The notes beneath the pieces were generated by a model. The model was not told the origin of the DNA, searched no databases, and saw nothing but the letters and a program-made list of their open reading frames with translations. Source: Lachnospiraceae bacterium (GTDB lineage: Bacteria; Bacillota; Clostridia; Lachnospirales; Lachnospiraceae). Taken from it: a DNA stretch of 54,662 bases. Location of the stretch: the NCBI GenBank assembly GCA_017482485.1, contig JAFUMV010000020.1, positions 1 to 54,662 on the forward strand, in the 5' to 3' direction. Below, piece after piece: positions 7,364 to 16,246 of the stretch (positions are counted from its first letter, which is position 1; every line of letters begins with the position of its first letter). Both the position numbers and the translations under genes were made by a program.

Positions 7364-7440
7364 GTTCAGCCATGTGCCCGTAAATGAGCAAAGATAGCGG
7401 CGAAGCCACAGGGGCGCTTTGCGGATGGCGCGGCCTGAAC
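7364..7440 (+). promoter_or_regulatory. Structured 5' leader of cyuA
   Basis: GTTCAG (7364-7369) pairs with CTGAAC (7435-7440). Inside, GCAAAG (7388-7393) pairs with CTTTGC (7417-7422) around a GGC-GAA-GCC hairpin. GTGCCC (7374-7379) could pair with the GGGGCGC segment as a pseudoknot. No known riboswitch class was recognised. Confidence 0.35.
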
Positions 7441-7478
7441 GATTAAAAAATTACTGTACGAAAGAGGTATGGCGAAGC

Positions 7479-8762
7479 ATGTCACTCACAAAAGAAGTTT
7501 ACAACACATATGTGGAGATTCTGAAAGAAGAATTGACGCCGGCTTTTGGATGTACGGAGCCGATCGCCATTGCCTATTGCGGAGCACTGGTGAGAAAGAC
7601 GCTGGGCGCACTGCCTCAGAAGGTAATGATTGAGGCCAGCGGAAACATCATCAAGAATGTAAAGAGTGTTATTGTTCCGAATACGGATGGACTTAAGGGG
7701 ATTCCGGCAGCTGCAGCAGCAGGAATCGTTGCAGGTCAGGCTGACAGGATTCTGGAAGTGATCGCAGGCGTTACGAATTCCCAGAAGGCTGAAATCAGAA
7801 GTTTTCTGAGAGATGCAGCTTTTGATGTGAAGTCCATGGATGAAGGGGAGAAGCTGGATATTCGTATTACTGCCACCGCAGGTGAGGACACTGCAGTGGT
7901 TCGGATCGCAAAAAGCCATGCCAATGTTGTTTATATCGAAAAAAATGGAGAAGTACTTCATCAGTCCGGGGAAGATACCTGTGAGGAAGTCGGCCACAGG
8001 GCGGACCGCAGCCAGCTTTCCATTGAGCAAATCGTGGAATTTGCAGACCAGGTGGACCTGCAGGATGTGGAAGAGGTCCTGGAACGCCAGATTTCTTATA
8101 ATTATGCGATTGCAGAAGAAGGAATCCGCAATAGCTGGGGAGCGAACGTGGGAAGCGTACTTTTAAAGGTTTACGGCAATGACGTTCGTAACCGTGCAAA
8201 GGCCATGGCAGCTGCCGGATCCGATGCCAGAATGAGCGGCTGTGAGCTTCCGGTAGTGATTAATTCCGGCAGCGGCAACCAGGGAATTACGGTTTCTGTT
8301 CCGGTGATCGAGTATGCGAAGGAACTTCAGACTGATAAAGAGACTTTATACAGAGCGCTGGTGGTGTCCAATCTGATTGCGGTGCACATCAAGACCGGCA
8401 TCGGTCCCCTTTCCGCTTTCTGCGGAGCGGTCAGCGCCGGGTGTGCTGCCGGATGTGCGATTGCGTATCTGAAGGGCGGCCGCGTAAAAGAAGTATCCCA
8501 TACACTTGTCAATTCCATTGCAATTGTTTCCGGTATTGTCTGCGATGGCGCAAAGCCCTCCTGTGCCGGTAAGATTGCTTCTTCGGTGGATGCAGGAATT
8601 CTGGGATATGATATGTACATGGAAGGTCAGCAGTTTTATGCGGAAGACGGCATTGTTTCCAAAGGTGTGGAAGCTACCATTCATAATATCTGCCGTCTGG
8701 GAGCAAAGGGAATGTGTGAAACGGATGAGGAAATCATTCGCATCATGACTCATTGTGACTGA
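7479..8762 (+). CDS. cyuA: L-cysteine desulfidase / UPF0597 serine dehydratase-like
   Basis: This 427-aa protein matches the CyuA (YhaM) family, an iron-sulfur enzyme that degrades L-cysteine to pyruvate, sulfide and ammonia under anaerobic conditions. Family features are the N-terminal FGCTEPIAIAY (Cys25) and the ASGNIIKN and NSGSGNQG loops. The cysteine-rich C-terminal segments AGCAAGCA and DGAKPSCAGKI are also present and likely hold the cluster. Full length compares well with the 436-aa E. coli protein. The ATG at 7479 is chosen because AAAGAGG precedes it and family homology starts at once; an in-frame ATG at 7419 falls in the structured leader. A GAGAGG/CCTCTC hairpin at 8776-8792 follows the gene. 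The divergent LysR and the downstream peptide importer suggest amino-acid catabolism. Confidence 0.88.
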   Translation: MSLTKEVYNTYVEILKEELTPAFGCTEPIAIAYCGALVRKTLGALPQKVMIEASGNIIKNVKSVIVPNTDGLKGIPAAAAAGIVAGQADRILEVIAGVTNSQKAEIRSFLRDAAFDVKSMDEGEKLDIRITATAGEDTAVVRIAKSHANVVYIEKNGEVLHQSGEDTCEEVGHRADRSQLSIEQIVEFADQVDLQDVEEVLERQISYNYAIAEEGIRNSWGANVGSVLLKVYGNDVRNRAKAMAAAGSDARMSGCELPVVINSGSGNQGITVSVPVIEYAKELQTDKETLYRALVVSNLIAVHIKTGIGPLSAFCGAVSAGCAAGCAIAYLKGGRVKEVSHTLVNSIAIVSGIVCDGAKPSCAGKIASSVDAGILGYDMYMEGQQFYAEDGIVSKGVEATIHNICRLGAKGMCETDEEIIRIMTHCD

Positions 8763-8874
8763 ATGCTGTATTTGTGAGAGGAAAGGCCTCTCATGAGAGC
8801 GGCGTACAGGCATGAAATGCTATCTTTATAGAAAAGCCGTTTGTGTACTACGGCGAAAACGAGGAGGAAAAGAA

Positions 8875-10635
8875 ATGCACAACATGAAAAAAGCTTTGGC
8901 GCTTCTTCTTGCAGGTGTGATGACAATCGGTACTCTTACCGCTTGTGGTGATGGCACAACAGAAGTAGCAACAGCAGGCGATGCAGGTACTGTTTCAACT
9001 GCTACCGGGTCCGGAGATGCTGCAGCAGCGGAATCCACCGGAGCAGACACTCAGGTGATGAATGTAAGAACAACAGCTTTCGGCAACAACTATGACGTAC
9101 AGGATATGGGCTGGCGCTGGATGATGGCTGACTGCTATGAAGGTCTGTATCGTAACGTGGCAGATTCCGAGGGTGAACACTTCGTTCTGGCAGGTGCTGA
9201 GAGCGTTGATGTATCTGAGGACGGCACTGTTTATACTTTCCATTTGAGACAGAATGCGAAATGGTCTGACGGACAGCCTGTTACCGCTCATGACTATGAG
9301 TACGGCTGGAAGCGTCTGGCTAACCCTGAATATGGTTATTCCTATGCATCCTTCATTTACAATGTAGTAGGTGCTGAGGAATATAATCTGGGCACAGGCT
9401 CTGCAGATGATATGATGGCAGTGGCTCTGGATGATTATACTTTCCAGGTAACTCTGGAAGTTGCAGATCCTACTTTTGAAGTAAAGCTGGTAGCAACTCC
9501 CCTGTATCCTACCCGTCAGGATATCGCAGAGGCAGCAGGCGATCAGTGGGGTAAGGACTGGACACTCTGTGTTTACAACGGACCTTTCTGCATGAGCGAG
9601 CTGGTAGAAGACAACAAGATGGTTTGGACAAAGAACCCTTACTACTGGGATGCTGAAAACACTCATCTGGAAGCAATCAACTGGTACATCGTATCTGAGG
9701 ATTCCACAGCTGCAACCATGTTTGACAATGGCGAGCTGGATCAGCTGCAGACTTCCGGTGACTATTCCATCAAGTACCAGGGTGAGGCTGAAGCAGGAAA
9801 CGTTCAGAGACTGGTTTCCGACTATCCCGGAACAATCGGCCTTCGTTTTAACTTCTTTGGCAATGATCCTTCCGGTCTGATGAGTAACGTAAAGATCAGA
9901 AAAGCAATTTCTTATGCAATTGACAGAGAAGAGATGATCGAAGCTGTTTACGGCAGATATAAAGCAGCATACAGCTATATTCCTCCGGCAATCTCCTTTG
10001 ACGGAAGCTCTTACCGCAGCCAGACAGAAGAAGTGATCAGCACTGAACAGGCAGAATACAACAATAATCCTGAAAAGCTGCAGGCTCTGTTCCAGGAAGG
10101 TCTGGATGAACTGGGTGTAACCACTCCTATTTCCGAAGTGACCCTTACTTTCCTTTCTTCCGGTTCCACAACAGAGAGCCAGGCAGAACGTGAATATCTG
10201 CAGCAGACAATTCAGCAGAAGCTGGGATGTAAGGTAGAACTGAACACCGTTGGTGATTCTTCTCTGCTGAAAGCAGAAAGAGATGCCGGCAACTTCGATA
10301 TGATGTATGGCGGCTGGTATGCAGACTATAATGATCCGTTAGATTTCATGTATACCTATTATACAGATGCTTATGGCACCTCTTTTGCAGGTTACAGCAA
10401 TCCTGAGTATGATGCATTAATCGACTCTCTTACAGGTGAGACTGACATTGCAAAACGTAAGGAGATTTATCAGGAGCTGGAAAACATTCTGCTGATAGAA
10501 GATTGTGCATTTGCTCCCCTTTACTACAGCACAAAAGAGGTATTCCTTCAGAACTGGGTTAAGGATTACAGAACTTCTTCCTTCGGCGCAAGCGCTGAAT
10601 TCTACATCACATACATTGAAGGCAGAAACAAATAA
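8875..10635 (+). CDS. oppA: Oligopeptide ABC transporter substrate-binding lipoprotein
   Basis: Extracellular solute-binding protein family 5. The N-terminus is a lipoprotein signal with lipobox LTAC (MKKALALLLAGVMTIGTLTACGDG). A low-complexity linker rich in A, T, S and G comes next, then the SBP_bac_5 fold, with family blocks VYTFHLRQNAKWSDGQPVTAHDYEYGW and VKIRKAISYAIDREEMI. At 586 aa it is in the usual OppA range. It captures peptides at the membrane surface for OppBCDF encoded next. The start at 8875 follows GAGGAGG; an upstream in-frame ATG at 8812 lacks such a site. A stable hairpin at 10668-10703 separates it from oppB, which fits higher expression of the binding protein than of the membrane components. 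Confidence 0.93.
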   Translation: MHNMKKALALLLAGVMTIGTLTACGDGTTEVATAGDAGTVSTATGSGDAAAAESTGADTQVMNVRTTAFGNNYDVQDMGWRWMMADCYEGLYRNVADSEGEHFVLAGAESVDVSEDGTVYTFHLRQNAKWSDGQPVTAHDYEYGWKRLANPEYGYSYASFIYNVVGAEEYNLGTGSADDMMAVALDDYTFQVTLEVADPTFEVKLVATPLYPTRQDIAEAAGDQWGKDWTLCVYNGPFCMSELVEDNKMVWTKNPYYWDAENTHLEAINWYIVSEDSTAATMFDNGELDQLQTSGDYSIKYQGEAEAGNVQRLVSDYPGTIGLRFNFFGNDPSGLMSNVKIRKAISYAIDREEMIEAVYGRYKAAYSYIPPAISFDGSSYRSQTEEVISTEQAEYNNNPEKLQALFQEGLDELGVTTPISEVTLTFLSSGSTTESQAEREYLQQTIQQKLGCKVELNTVGDSSLLKAERDAGNFDMMYGGWYADYNDPLDFMYTYYTDAYGTSFAGYSNPEYDALIDSLTGETDIAKRKEIYQELENILLIEDCAFAPLYYSTKEVFLQNWVKDYRTSSFGASAEFYITYIEGRNK

Positions 10636-10667
10636 TTTATTGAAGCAGATGTAATATACTTATGAAT

Positions 10668-10703
10668 CCAAAGGAGGGCTTATCAAAATAGGCCCTTCTT
10701 TGG
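10668..10703 (+). other. oppA-oppB intercistronic hairpin
   Basis: A 12-bp stem (CCAAAGGAGGGC with GCCCTTCTTTGG, one G-U pair) has a 12-nt loop and no T-run. It probably stabilises the oppA 3' end or partly reduces read-through into oppBCDF. Confidence 0.6.
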
Positions 10704-10722
10704 TATAAAGGCAGGGCGTGCT

Positions 10723-11679
10723 ATGGCTAAATATTTAATACGGCGGTTTTGCGAACTTGTACTGACAATTTTTCTGATCGCGTCGGCAACCTTCTTCCTT
10801 CTGGAAGCGGTTCCGGGAGATCCGTTGAGTGAAAGAGCGGACAAGTTACCGGTGCAAAGCAGAGAAATTTTATACAAGAGATATGGGCTGGACAAGCCTA
10901 TGATGGAACGTTATGTGCTTACCATGACAAGAATGTGTAAGGGCGATTTTGGTGAATCCTTTGTTTATGCAGGACAGACAGTAGGAGGACTGATCCATGA
11001 CAGACTTCCGGTTTCTGCCAGACTTGGTTTGCAGCAGATGATTCTCGGTGTAACGGTGGGATTGCTGCTGGGCATTGTTGCGGCGACGAAACGGGGGACG
11101 GCGATCGACTATATGGTAGTGGGTCTGTCGGTTCTTCTCATATCCATACCACATCTGATATTCGGTCTTATGCTGCAGAAAATTTTTGCAGGAACCCTGC
11201 GGTGGTTCCCGACCATCGGCTGGCCTGCCGGTAAAGATCTGTGGCTGGGAGGCTGGGAATATACTGTGCTGCCTACTTTGACAGGCTGCTTTTCTTATAT
11301 CGCTTCCTATGCGAGACTGTTAAAGACTTCCATGCTGGATGTGGTGAATCAGGATTATGTGCTGACCGCAGAATCCAAAGGCTTGAGCAAAGGCGCTATT
11401 ATACGAAAGCATATTTTACGTAACTCCTTTATTCCGGTTATGACACAGCTGCCCATGTCTGTCGGTATGTGTATCACGGGTTCTTTCTTCATTGAAAGCA
11501 TCTATTCCATTCCCGGTATTGGTCAGTATTATGTGACTGCAGTAAACAACCAGGATCTTTCCATCGTATTGGGAGAGACTGTGCTGCTGTCTTTATTGTA
11601 TATCATAATCCTTTTCATCACAGACATCCTTTATGTGGTGGTTGACCCCCGTATCGCGATGCCCGGTCAGGAACATTAG
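10723..11679 (+). CDS. oppB: Oligopeptide ABC transporter permease OppB
   Basis: A 318-aa inner-membrane permease of the DppB/OppB family. The typical N-terminus (MAKYLIRRFCELVLTIFLIASATFFLLEAVPGDP) has the first membrane span. About five more spans follow. The cytoplasmic EAA-type loop near residues 215-235 (YVLTAESKGLSKGAIIRKHILRN) docks with the ATPases. The C-terminus ends in DPRI, as is usual for this family. It is the second gene of the oppABCDF operon, 16 bp upstream of oppC, and pairs with OppC to form the channel. Confidence 0.93.
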   Translation: MAKYLIRRFCELVLTIFLIASATFFLLEAVPGDPLSERADKLPVQSREILYKRYGLDKPMMERYVLTMTRMCKGDFGESFVYAGQTVGGLIHDRLPVSARLGLQQMILGVTVGLLLGIVAATKRGTAIDYMVVGLSVLLISIPHLIFGLMLQKIFAGTLRWFPTIGWPAGKDLWLGGWEYTVLPTLTGCFSYIASYARLLKTSMLDVVNQDYVLTAESKGLSKGAIIRKHILRNSFIPVMTQLPMSVGMCITGSFFIESIYSIPGIGQYYVTAVNNQDLSIVLGETVLLSLLYIIILFITDILYVVVDPRIAMPGQEH

Positions 11680-11694
11680 GAAGGAGGATGCGAT

Positions 11695-12606
11695 ATGTTA
11701 ACACCTGATAAATTTAAGATTGTTGGCTATACGCAGGAAGAAGCCAACAAAATTGACCGTCCGACCATTTCCTACTGGCAGGACGCCTGGAGAAGATTGA
11801 AAAAGAACCCTGTGGCGATGGTGTCGCTTGTGGTATTGTGTTTTCTGGTGATCATGGTTATCATCGGACCTCATATCAGAGGTTATGACTATATTACCAT
11901 GAATGTGGCGGAAAAAAATCAGGGATCCAGTGCAAAATACTGGTTCGGTACCGATTATCTGGGACGTGACCTGTTTTCCCGCATTTGGGTAGGGGCGAGA
12001 GCGTCTATTCTGATTGCGCTGGTTGCAACTGCTCTGAAATTGATTGTAGGAACGCTGTATGGCGCTGCAATGGCACATTTCGGGGGCTGGGTTGATGATA
12101 TTCTGATGCGTATTATCGAGGTGCTCAATTCTCTGCCTAACCTTCTGATTACCATTCTGATCATGATGGTGCTGGGCAATAATATGTTCGCGCTTTTGGT
12201 GGCATTGAGCATTACGGCATGGTGTTCCACTGCCCGTCAGGTCAGAGGTATGATCAAACAGTTAAAAGAAACCGAGTACGTTTATGCGGCAGAGGTTCTT
12301 GGTGCAAAGCCGTTACATATTATTATCAAGCATTATGTGCCCAACATGCTCAGCATTCTGATTCTGAATGCGTCCACGGCAATTCCGCAGTTTATTTTTA
12401 CAGAAGCGGGTCTGAGCTTTTTGGGAATCGGGCTGACAGCACCGGAAATCAGTCTTGGCGTACTGATTTCACAGGGACAAAAGACGCTGGATTTTTATCC
12501 CAGCCAGTTAGTATATCCCTGCGTGGTTTTATGTGTCATCGTTATGGCCTTCAATCTTCTGGGGGATGGTCTGCGCGATGCGCTGGATCCCAGACTGAGA
12601 CAGTAA
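11695..12606 (+). CDS. oppC: Oligopeptide ABC transporter permease OppC
   Basis: A 303-aa permease of the DppC/OppC family. It has the N-terminal cytoplasmic OppC_N segment (SYWQDAWRRLKKNPVAMVSLVVL) leading into the first span, then HFGTDYLGRDLFSR-type text (WFGTDYLGRDLFSRIWVGAR). The EAA loop is YVYAAEVLGAKPLHIIIKHYVPN, and the C-terminus LLGDGLRDALDPRLRQ is typical. AAGGAGG precedes the ATG. It forms the membrane channel with OppB. Confidence 0.93.
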   Translation: MLTPDKFKIVGYTQEEANKIDRPTISYWQDAWRRLKKNPVAMVSLVVLCFLVIMVIIGPHIRGYDYITMNVAEKNQGSSAKYWFGTDYLGRDLFSRIWVGARASILIALVATALKLIVGTLYGAAMAHFGGWVDDILMRIIEVLNSLPNLLITILIMMVLGNNMFALLVALSITAWCSTARQVRGMIKQLKETEYVYAAEVLGAKPLHIIIKHYVPNMLSILILNASTAIPQFIFTEAGLSFLGIGLTAPEISLGVLISQGQKTLDFYPSQLVYPCVVLCVIVMAFNLLGDGLRDALDPRLRQ

Positions 12607-12619
12607 GGAGGGAACCGAA

Positions 12620-13648
12620 GTGAGTGAAAAAAATCATATTCTTGAAGTGAAAAATCTGCAGGTTTCCTACCATACTTATGCGGGAGAAGTAAAGGCTGTC
12701 AGAGGCGTGAACTTTGAGCTTAACACCGGAGAGGCTCTTGCAATTGTGGGAGAATCCGGCTGCGGCAAATCCGTGACAGCAAAAACCATTATGGGGCTGA
12801 TCAAGGGACCTGCCGGCGAAGTGAAAAAAGGCAGTGAAATTCTTTATAAAGGTGAAAATGTTTTAAATTATGATAAAAAGCAGTGGCAGGCATATAAGGG
12901 CGGCGAGTGCGCAATCATTTTCCAGGATGCGCTGGCATCCTTAAATCCTACCATGCGTGTGGGCAAGCAGATTATGGAAAATCTGATGGTACACAAGCAC
13001 ATGTCCAAAAAGGAAGCGCAGAAAGAGGCGGTTGAAATGCTGCGTCTGGTGGGCATTCCGGAGCCTGAAAAGCGTGTGAAGCAGTATCCTCACCAGTTTT
13101 CCGGCGGTATGCGGCAGCGTGTGATGATCGCCATCGCATTTGCCTGCGATCCGAAGCTTTTGATCTGTGATGAGCCCACCACTGCGCTGGACGTGACGAT
13201 ACAGGGACAGATTCTGGATATTATCAAGGATCTGCAGAAGAGAAATAATACTTCCGTTATCATGATTACCCATGACCTGGGTGTTGTGGCCAATGTGGCG
13301 CAGGAAATTGCGGTTATGTATTCCGGCGTAATTGTGGAAAGAGGAAAGTGCGAGGACATTTTCTATCGCCCCAGACATCCTTACACGTGGGCACTGATTC
13401 AGTCCGTGCCCAGGCTGGATTTAAAGAATAAGCAGGAGCTTGCATCCATTCCCGGAACCCCTCCGGATCTTTTGAATCCTCCGGCAGGCTGTCCTTTCTC
13501 CACCCGCTGCAAATATTGCATGGGAATCTGTAAGGAACAGATGCCTGAAATCACTGATTTTGGCGATGGACATACCGCTGCCTGCTGGCTGCATCATCCG
13601 ATGGCACCGAAGGTGGAGATGCCCGAACGGAAAGGAGGAGCAGAATGA
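12620..13648 (+). CDS. oppD: Oligopeptide ABC transporter ATP-binding protein OppD
   Basis: A 342-aa ABC ATPase with Walker A GESGCGKS, signature FSGGMRQR, Walker B LLICDEPTTALD and the switch histidine in MITHDLG. The C-terminal oligopeptide/dipeptide transporter extension includes CPFSTRCKYCMGIC, whose cysteines resemble the cluster seen in many OppD/OppF proteins. Translation starts at GTG after AAGGAGGG. The 3' end overlaps oppF by 4 bp (ATGA), indicating coupled translation of the two halves of the ATPase pair. Confidence 0.93.
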   Translation: MSEKNHILEVKNLQVSYHTYAGEVKAVRGVNFELNTGEALAIVGESGCGKSVTAKTIMGLIKGPAGEVKKGSEILYKGENVLNYDKKQWQAYKGGECAIIFQDALASLNPTMRVGKQIMENLMVHKHMSKKEAQKEAVEMLRLVGIPEPEKRVKQYPHQFSGGMRQRVMIAIAFACDPKLLICDEPTTALDVTIQGQILDIIKDLQKRNNTSVIMITHDLGVVANVAQEIAVMYSGVIVERGKCEDIFYRPRHPYTWALIQSVPRLDLKNKQELASIPGTPPDLLNPPAGCPFSTRCKYCMGICKEQMPEITDFGDGHTAACWLHHPMAPKVEMPERKGGAE

Positions 13649-14640
13649 GTCAGGAAAAAGAAGTGCTCCTTTCTGTGAGCCATTTAAAAAAATATTTTAA
13701 AGTTGGAAAAAATGCAACCCTGAAAGCGGTTGATGATGTTTCTTTTAACATTTATAAAGGCGAAACCCTCGGTATGGTGGGAGAATCCGGCTGCGGAAAG
13801 ACCACCTGCGGACGTACCTGTATCGGTCTGTATGACAGAACAGACGGGGAAGTGCTTTATAAAGGAATGGATGTCCATAAGATCTCCGGAAAAGAAAAAC
13901 AGGCCTATAAAAAGGAAGTGCAGATGGTCTTTCAGGATCCTTACGGTTCTCTGGATCCACGTATGACTGTTGCGGAAATCATCGCAGAAGGCATTGATAT
14001 CCATCATCTGGCAAAGAACAAGCAGGAACGTCAGGAGATGGTTTACAAATATCTGGAACTGGTTGGATTAAACAGGGAGCATGCGAACCGTTTCGTACAT
14101 GAGTTTTCCGGCGGTCAGAGACAGCGTATCGGCATTGCGAGAGCGCTGGCGGTGCAGCCTGAATTCATTGTGCTGGACGAGCCTATTTCCGCGCTGGACG
14201 TTTCCATTCAGGCACAGATTGTAAACCTGTTAATTGATCTGCAGAAAAAGATGGGACTGACCTATCTGTTTGTGGCGCATGATCTTTCCATGGTTAAGCA
14301 TATTTCCGATCGTGTGGCCGTTTTATATCTTGGCACACTGGTGGAACTGACAACTTCGGAAGAGCTTTATTCTCATCCGATGCACCCTTATACACAGGCG
14401 CTTCTGTCCGCCATTCCGATCCCGGATCCCGAAGTGGAGAAGGAGAGAGATGAAAAGAAGATTCGTCTGGAAGGTGAAGTCCCCAGCCCCATCAATACCC
14501 CTCCCGGCTGTAAGTTCAAGGGAAGATGCAAATATGCCACTGCGATCTGCAGCGAGCAGATGCCGCCGCTTACGGATATGGGAAATGGCCATTTTGTAGC
14601 GTGTCATCGGTGTCTGGAAGAGGCAAAGAAGAATGGTTGA
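13645..14640 (+). CDS. oppF: Oligopeptide ABC transporter ATP-binding protein OppF
   Basis: A 331-aa partner ATPase of OppD. It has Walker A GESGCGKT, signature FSGGQRQR, Walker B FIVLDEPISALD and switch histidine FVAHDLS. The C-terminal extension GCKFKGRCKYATAIC is typical of OppF. Its start overlaps the end of oppD, with GGAGGAGC upstream. It completes the importer; there is no clear terminator directly after it. Confidence 0.93.
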   Translation: MSQEKEVLLSVSHLKKYFKVGKNATLKAVDDVSFNIYKGETLGMVGESGCGKTTCGRTCIGLYDRTDGEVLYKGMDVHKISGKEKQAYKKEVQMVFQDPYGSLDPRMTVAEIIAEGIDIHHLAKNKQERQEMVYKYLELVGLNREHANRFVHEFSGGQRQRIGIARALAVQPEFIVLDEPISALDVSIQAQIVNLLIDLQKKMGLTYLFVAHDLSMVKHISDRVAVLYLGTLVELTTSEELYSHPMHPYTQALLSAIPIPDPEVEKERDEKKIRLEGEVPSPINTPPGCKFKGRCKYATAICSEQMPPLTDMGNGHFVACHRCLEEAKKNG

Positions 14641-14688
14641 GGTGACCGGTAGAGCGTGAACGTTCACTGGCGGAAAGGCAAAGTATTC

Positions 14689-15039
14689 ATGTTAAGAAAG
14701 ATTTTACATGATCTGGTGAAAGTTTTCATCATCGGTATACTGGCAGCCTTGGCAGTATCCGTGCTGCTGTTTGGCTGCGGCTTTCTCTTTGGCGGATTTG
14801 AAGCGGTAAATGCGCTGGAAGTGGCCAAAAACGGCCTTCTGATCATTGCATCACTGGGGCTGTTCATCGTTGCCGGAATGCTTTTGACCAAGGGGAAAAA
14901 GGCGGAGAAATTTTCAGCGGATAATGGCTGGCGCGATCATTTTTCAGTCATAGGTCCCAAGACTGCGATCGGAGTTTTGTGCGCAGCGTTTCTGGCGGCA
15001 GCATCTGCAGCGGATTATCTGTGGATGATTTTGAAATAA
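14689..15039 (+). CDS. Small membrane protein of unknown function
   Basis: I do not recognise a named family. The 116-aa product has about three predicted membrane segments: residues 11-33 (VFIIGILAALAVSVLLFGCGFLF), about 48-64 (LLIIASLGLFIVAGMLL) and a C-terminal one near 92-112. A short hydrophilic stretch, KGKKAEKFSADNGWRDHFSVIG, separates the last two. GGAAAGG upstream of the ATG at 14689 supports that start; an in-frame ATG at 14656 is possible. It lies between oppF and a strong terminator, so it could be the last gene of the opp transcript, but nothing in the protein ties it to peptide uptake. Confidence 0.65.
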   Translation: MLRKILHDLVKVFIIGILAALAVSVLLFGCGFLFGGFEAVNALEVAKNGLLIIASLGLFIVAGMLLTKGKKAEKFSADNGWRDHFSVIGPKTAIGVLCAAFLAAASAADYLWMILK

Positions 15040-15053
15040 TTTTATAAAGCAGG

Positions 15054-15092
15054 AGCGGTCGTTTATCATTACCTGAAAACGGCCGCTTTTTG
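15054..15092 (+). terminator. Rho-independent terminator
   Basis: GCGGTCGTTT pairs with AAACGGCCGC (one G-U pair) and is followed by a T-run. It ends the transcript containing the small membrane protein and probably the opp operon. Confidence 0.85.
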
Positions 15093-15288
15093 GTTACTTG
15101 AGAACGACAGAGTCTGCCGGATTGAGGCGGTCGATGTATGCGGTGAATATGTGTAAGAACGCCGCCGCAGGAAAAGGCATTTCATTCAGACAGTTGGTGT
15201 TTTGTCTTGAGAAACAGAACGATTTATAGTAGACTGAGTGAGCGGATACTATATAAATGTTGCTTTGGAAAAAGGAGAGATTTGCGCC

Positions 15289-15921
15289 ATGAAAGATATG
15301 ACGCTTTTTATCTGGGATTTTGACGGGACACTGCTGGATACTTACCCCAATATTACCGGATATCTTCGCATGGCACTGCTGGACTGTGGATACGATGTTT
15401 CTCAGACAGAAATTCTGGAAAAAATGTTGGAAACAATTCCTTTTGCCATTCGGTATTACAGCGATTTATATCAGATTCCGGATCTTAAAGCGCGTTATGA
15501 TGCCTATTATGTGAGAGAGGCAACCGATCCGGTTTCTGCATTTCCAAAAGTGAAGGAAGTGCTTTTGCGTGTACAGAAAATGGGGGCGGCAAATTATATT
15601 TTCACAAATCGTGGTGTTTCCATCTATCCGCTGCTGGAAAGAGCGGGAATTCTCAATGAATTTCAGGAAATTGTGACCTCTGCCGATCCGAATTTTGTGG
15701 TGAAGCCTGCACCGGACAGTATTTTTTATCTGATGGAAAAATACGGCGGAACGCCTGAAAATACAGTGATGATCGGAGATCGCTGCTGCGATCTGGAATC
15801 CGGATATAAAGCGGGATGTCGAACCTGTCATCTTTTGACGGAGGCGGTGCCCCAATATCCGCCCTGTGACTGGAGAATTCGGAATTTTGAGGAGATGCTG
15901 AAGCTTTTGGAATCAAAATGA
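15289..15921 (+). CDS. HAD-family hydrolase (phosphoglycolate phosphatase-like)
   Basis: A 210-aa haloacid-dehalogenase phosphatase. Motif I is WDFDGTLLDTYP with the nucleophile and acid aspartates. A helical cap follows at about 20-80, then motif II around FTNRG, motif III lysine in VVKPAPD and motif IV MIGDRCCDLESG. The cap type and size fit PGP/beta-phosphoglucomutase-like phosphatases. The substrate cannot be assigned. AAAGGAGAG precedes the ATG at 15289. It is separate from the opp transcript because of the terminator at 15054. Confidence 0.85.
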   Translation: MKDMTLFIWDFDGTLLDTYPNITGYLRMALLDCGYDVSQTEILEKMLETIPFAIRYYSDLYQIPDLKARYDAYYVREATDPVSAFPKVKEVLLRVQKMGAANYIFTNRGVSIYPLLERAGILNEFQEIVTSADPNFVVKPAPDSIFYLMEKYGGTPENTVMIGDRCCDLESGYKAGCRTCHLLTEAVPQYPPCDWRIRNFEEMLKLLESK

Positions 15922-16094
15922 CCTGGAGGCAGAAGGTTATTTGCCCATCCGCCGGGAGGGCCAAAAAGGAGGATTTACACATTTGAGGTGGGGAATTTCG
16001 TGAATTATTTACCGAAAGAACTTTTCAGAACCGGGGTGCGTCATATGGCGGCAACGGGCAGGTATATTATGGATAAAATAGTGTGACAGATAAG

Positions 16095-16121
16095 AGGACT
16101 GCGATAATGCGGTCCTTTTTT
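16095..16121 (+). terminator. Rho-independent terminator after the HAD gene
   Basis: AGGACTGC pairs with GCGGTCCT (one G-U) around a 6-nt loop, followed by TTTTTT. The rest of the gap at 15922-16246 holds only a doubtful 28-codon reading frame and a TATACT-like -10 box near 16170 upstream of the next gene. Confidence 0.8.
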
Positions 16122-16246
16122 GCCTGATTCCCTTTATTTGTAGGATTTGCAAGGAAAGAGTGGATGTGCTATACTATATTAGATATGGAAATGATTTTGC
16201 AATATCGGCCGCGAAGGAGCGCAGGCGTAGCATAGCTGAGGCATGA

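Noticed and set aside
16000-16086. A 28-codon frame starting at GTG
   Set aside because: It has only a G-rich stretch as possible ribosome binding site, no recognisable sequence and lies just before a terminator; too weak to call.
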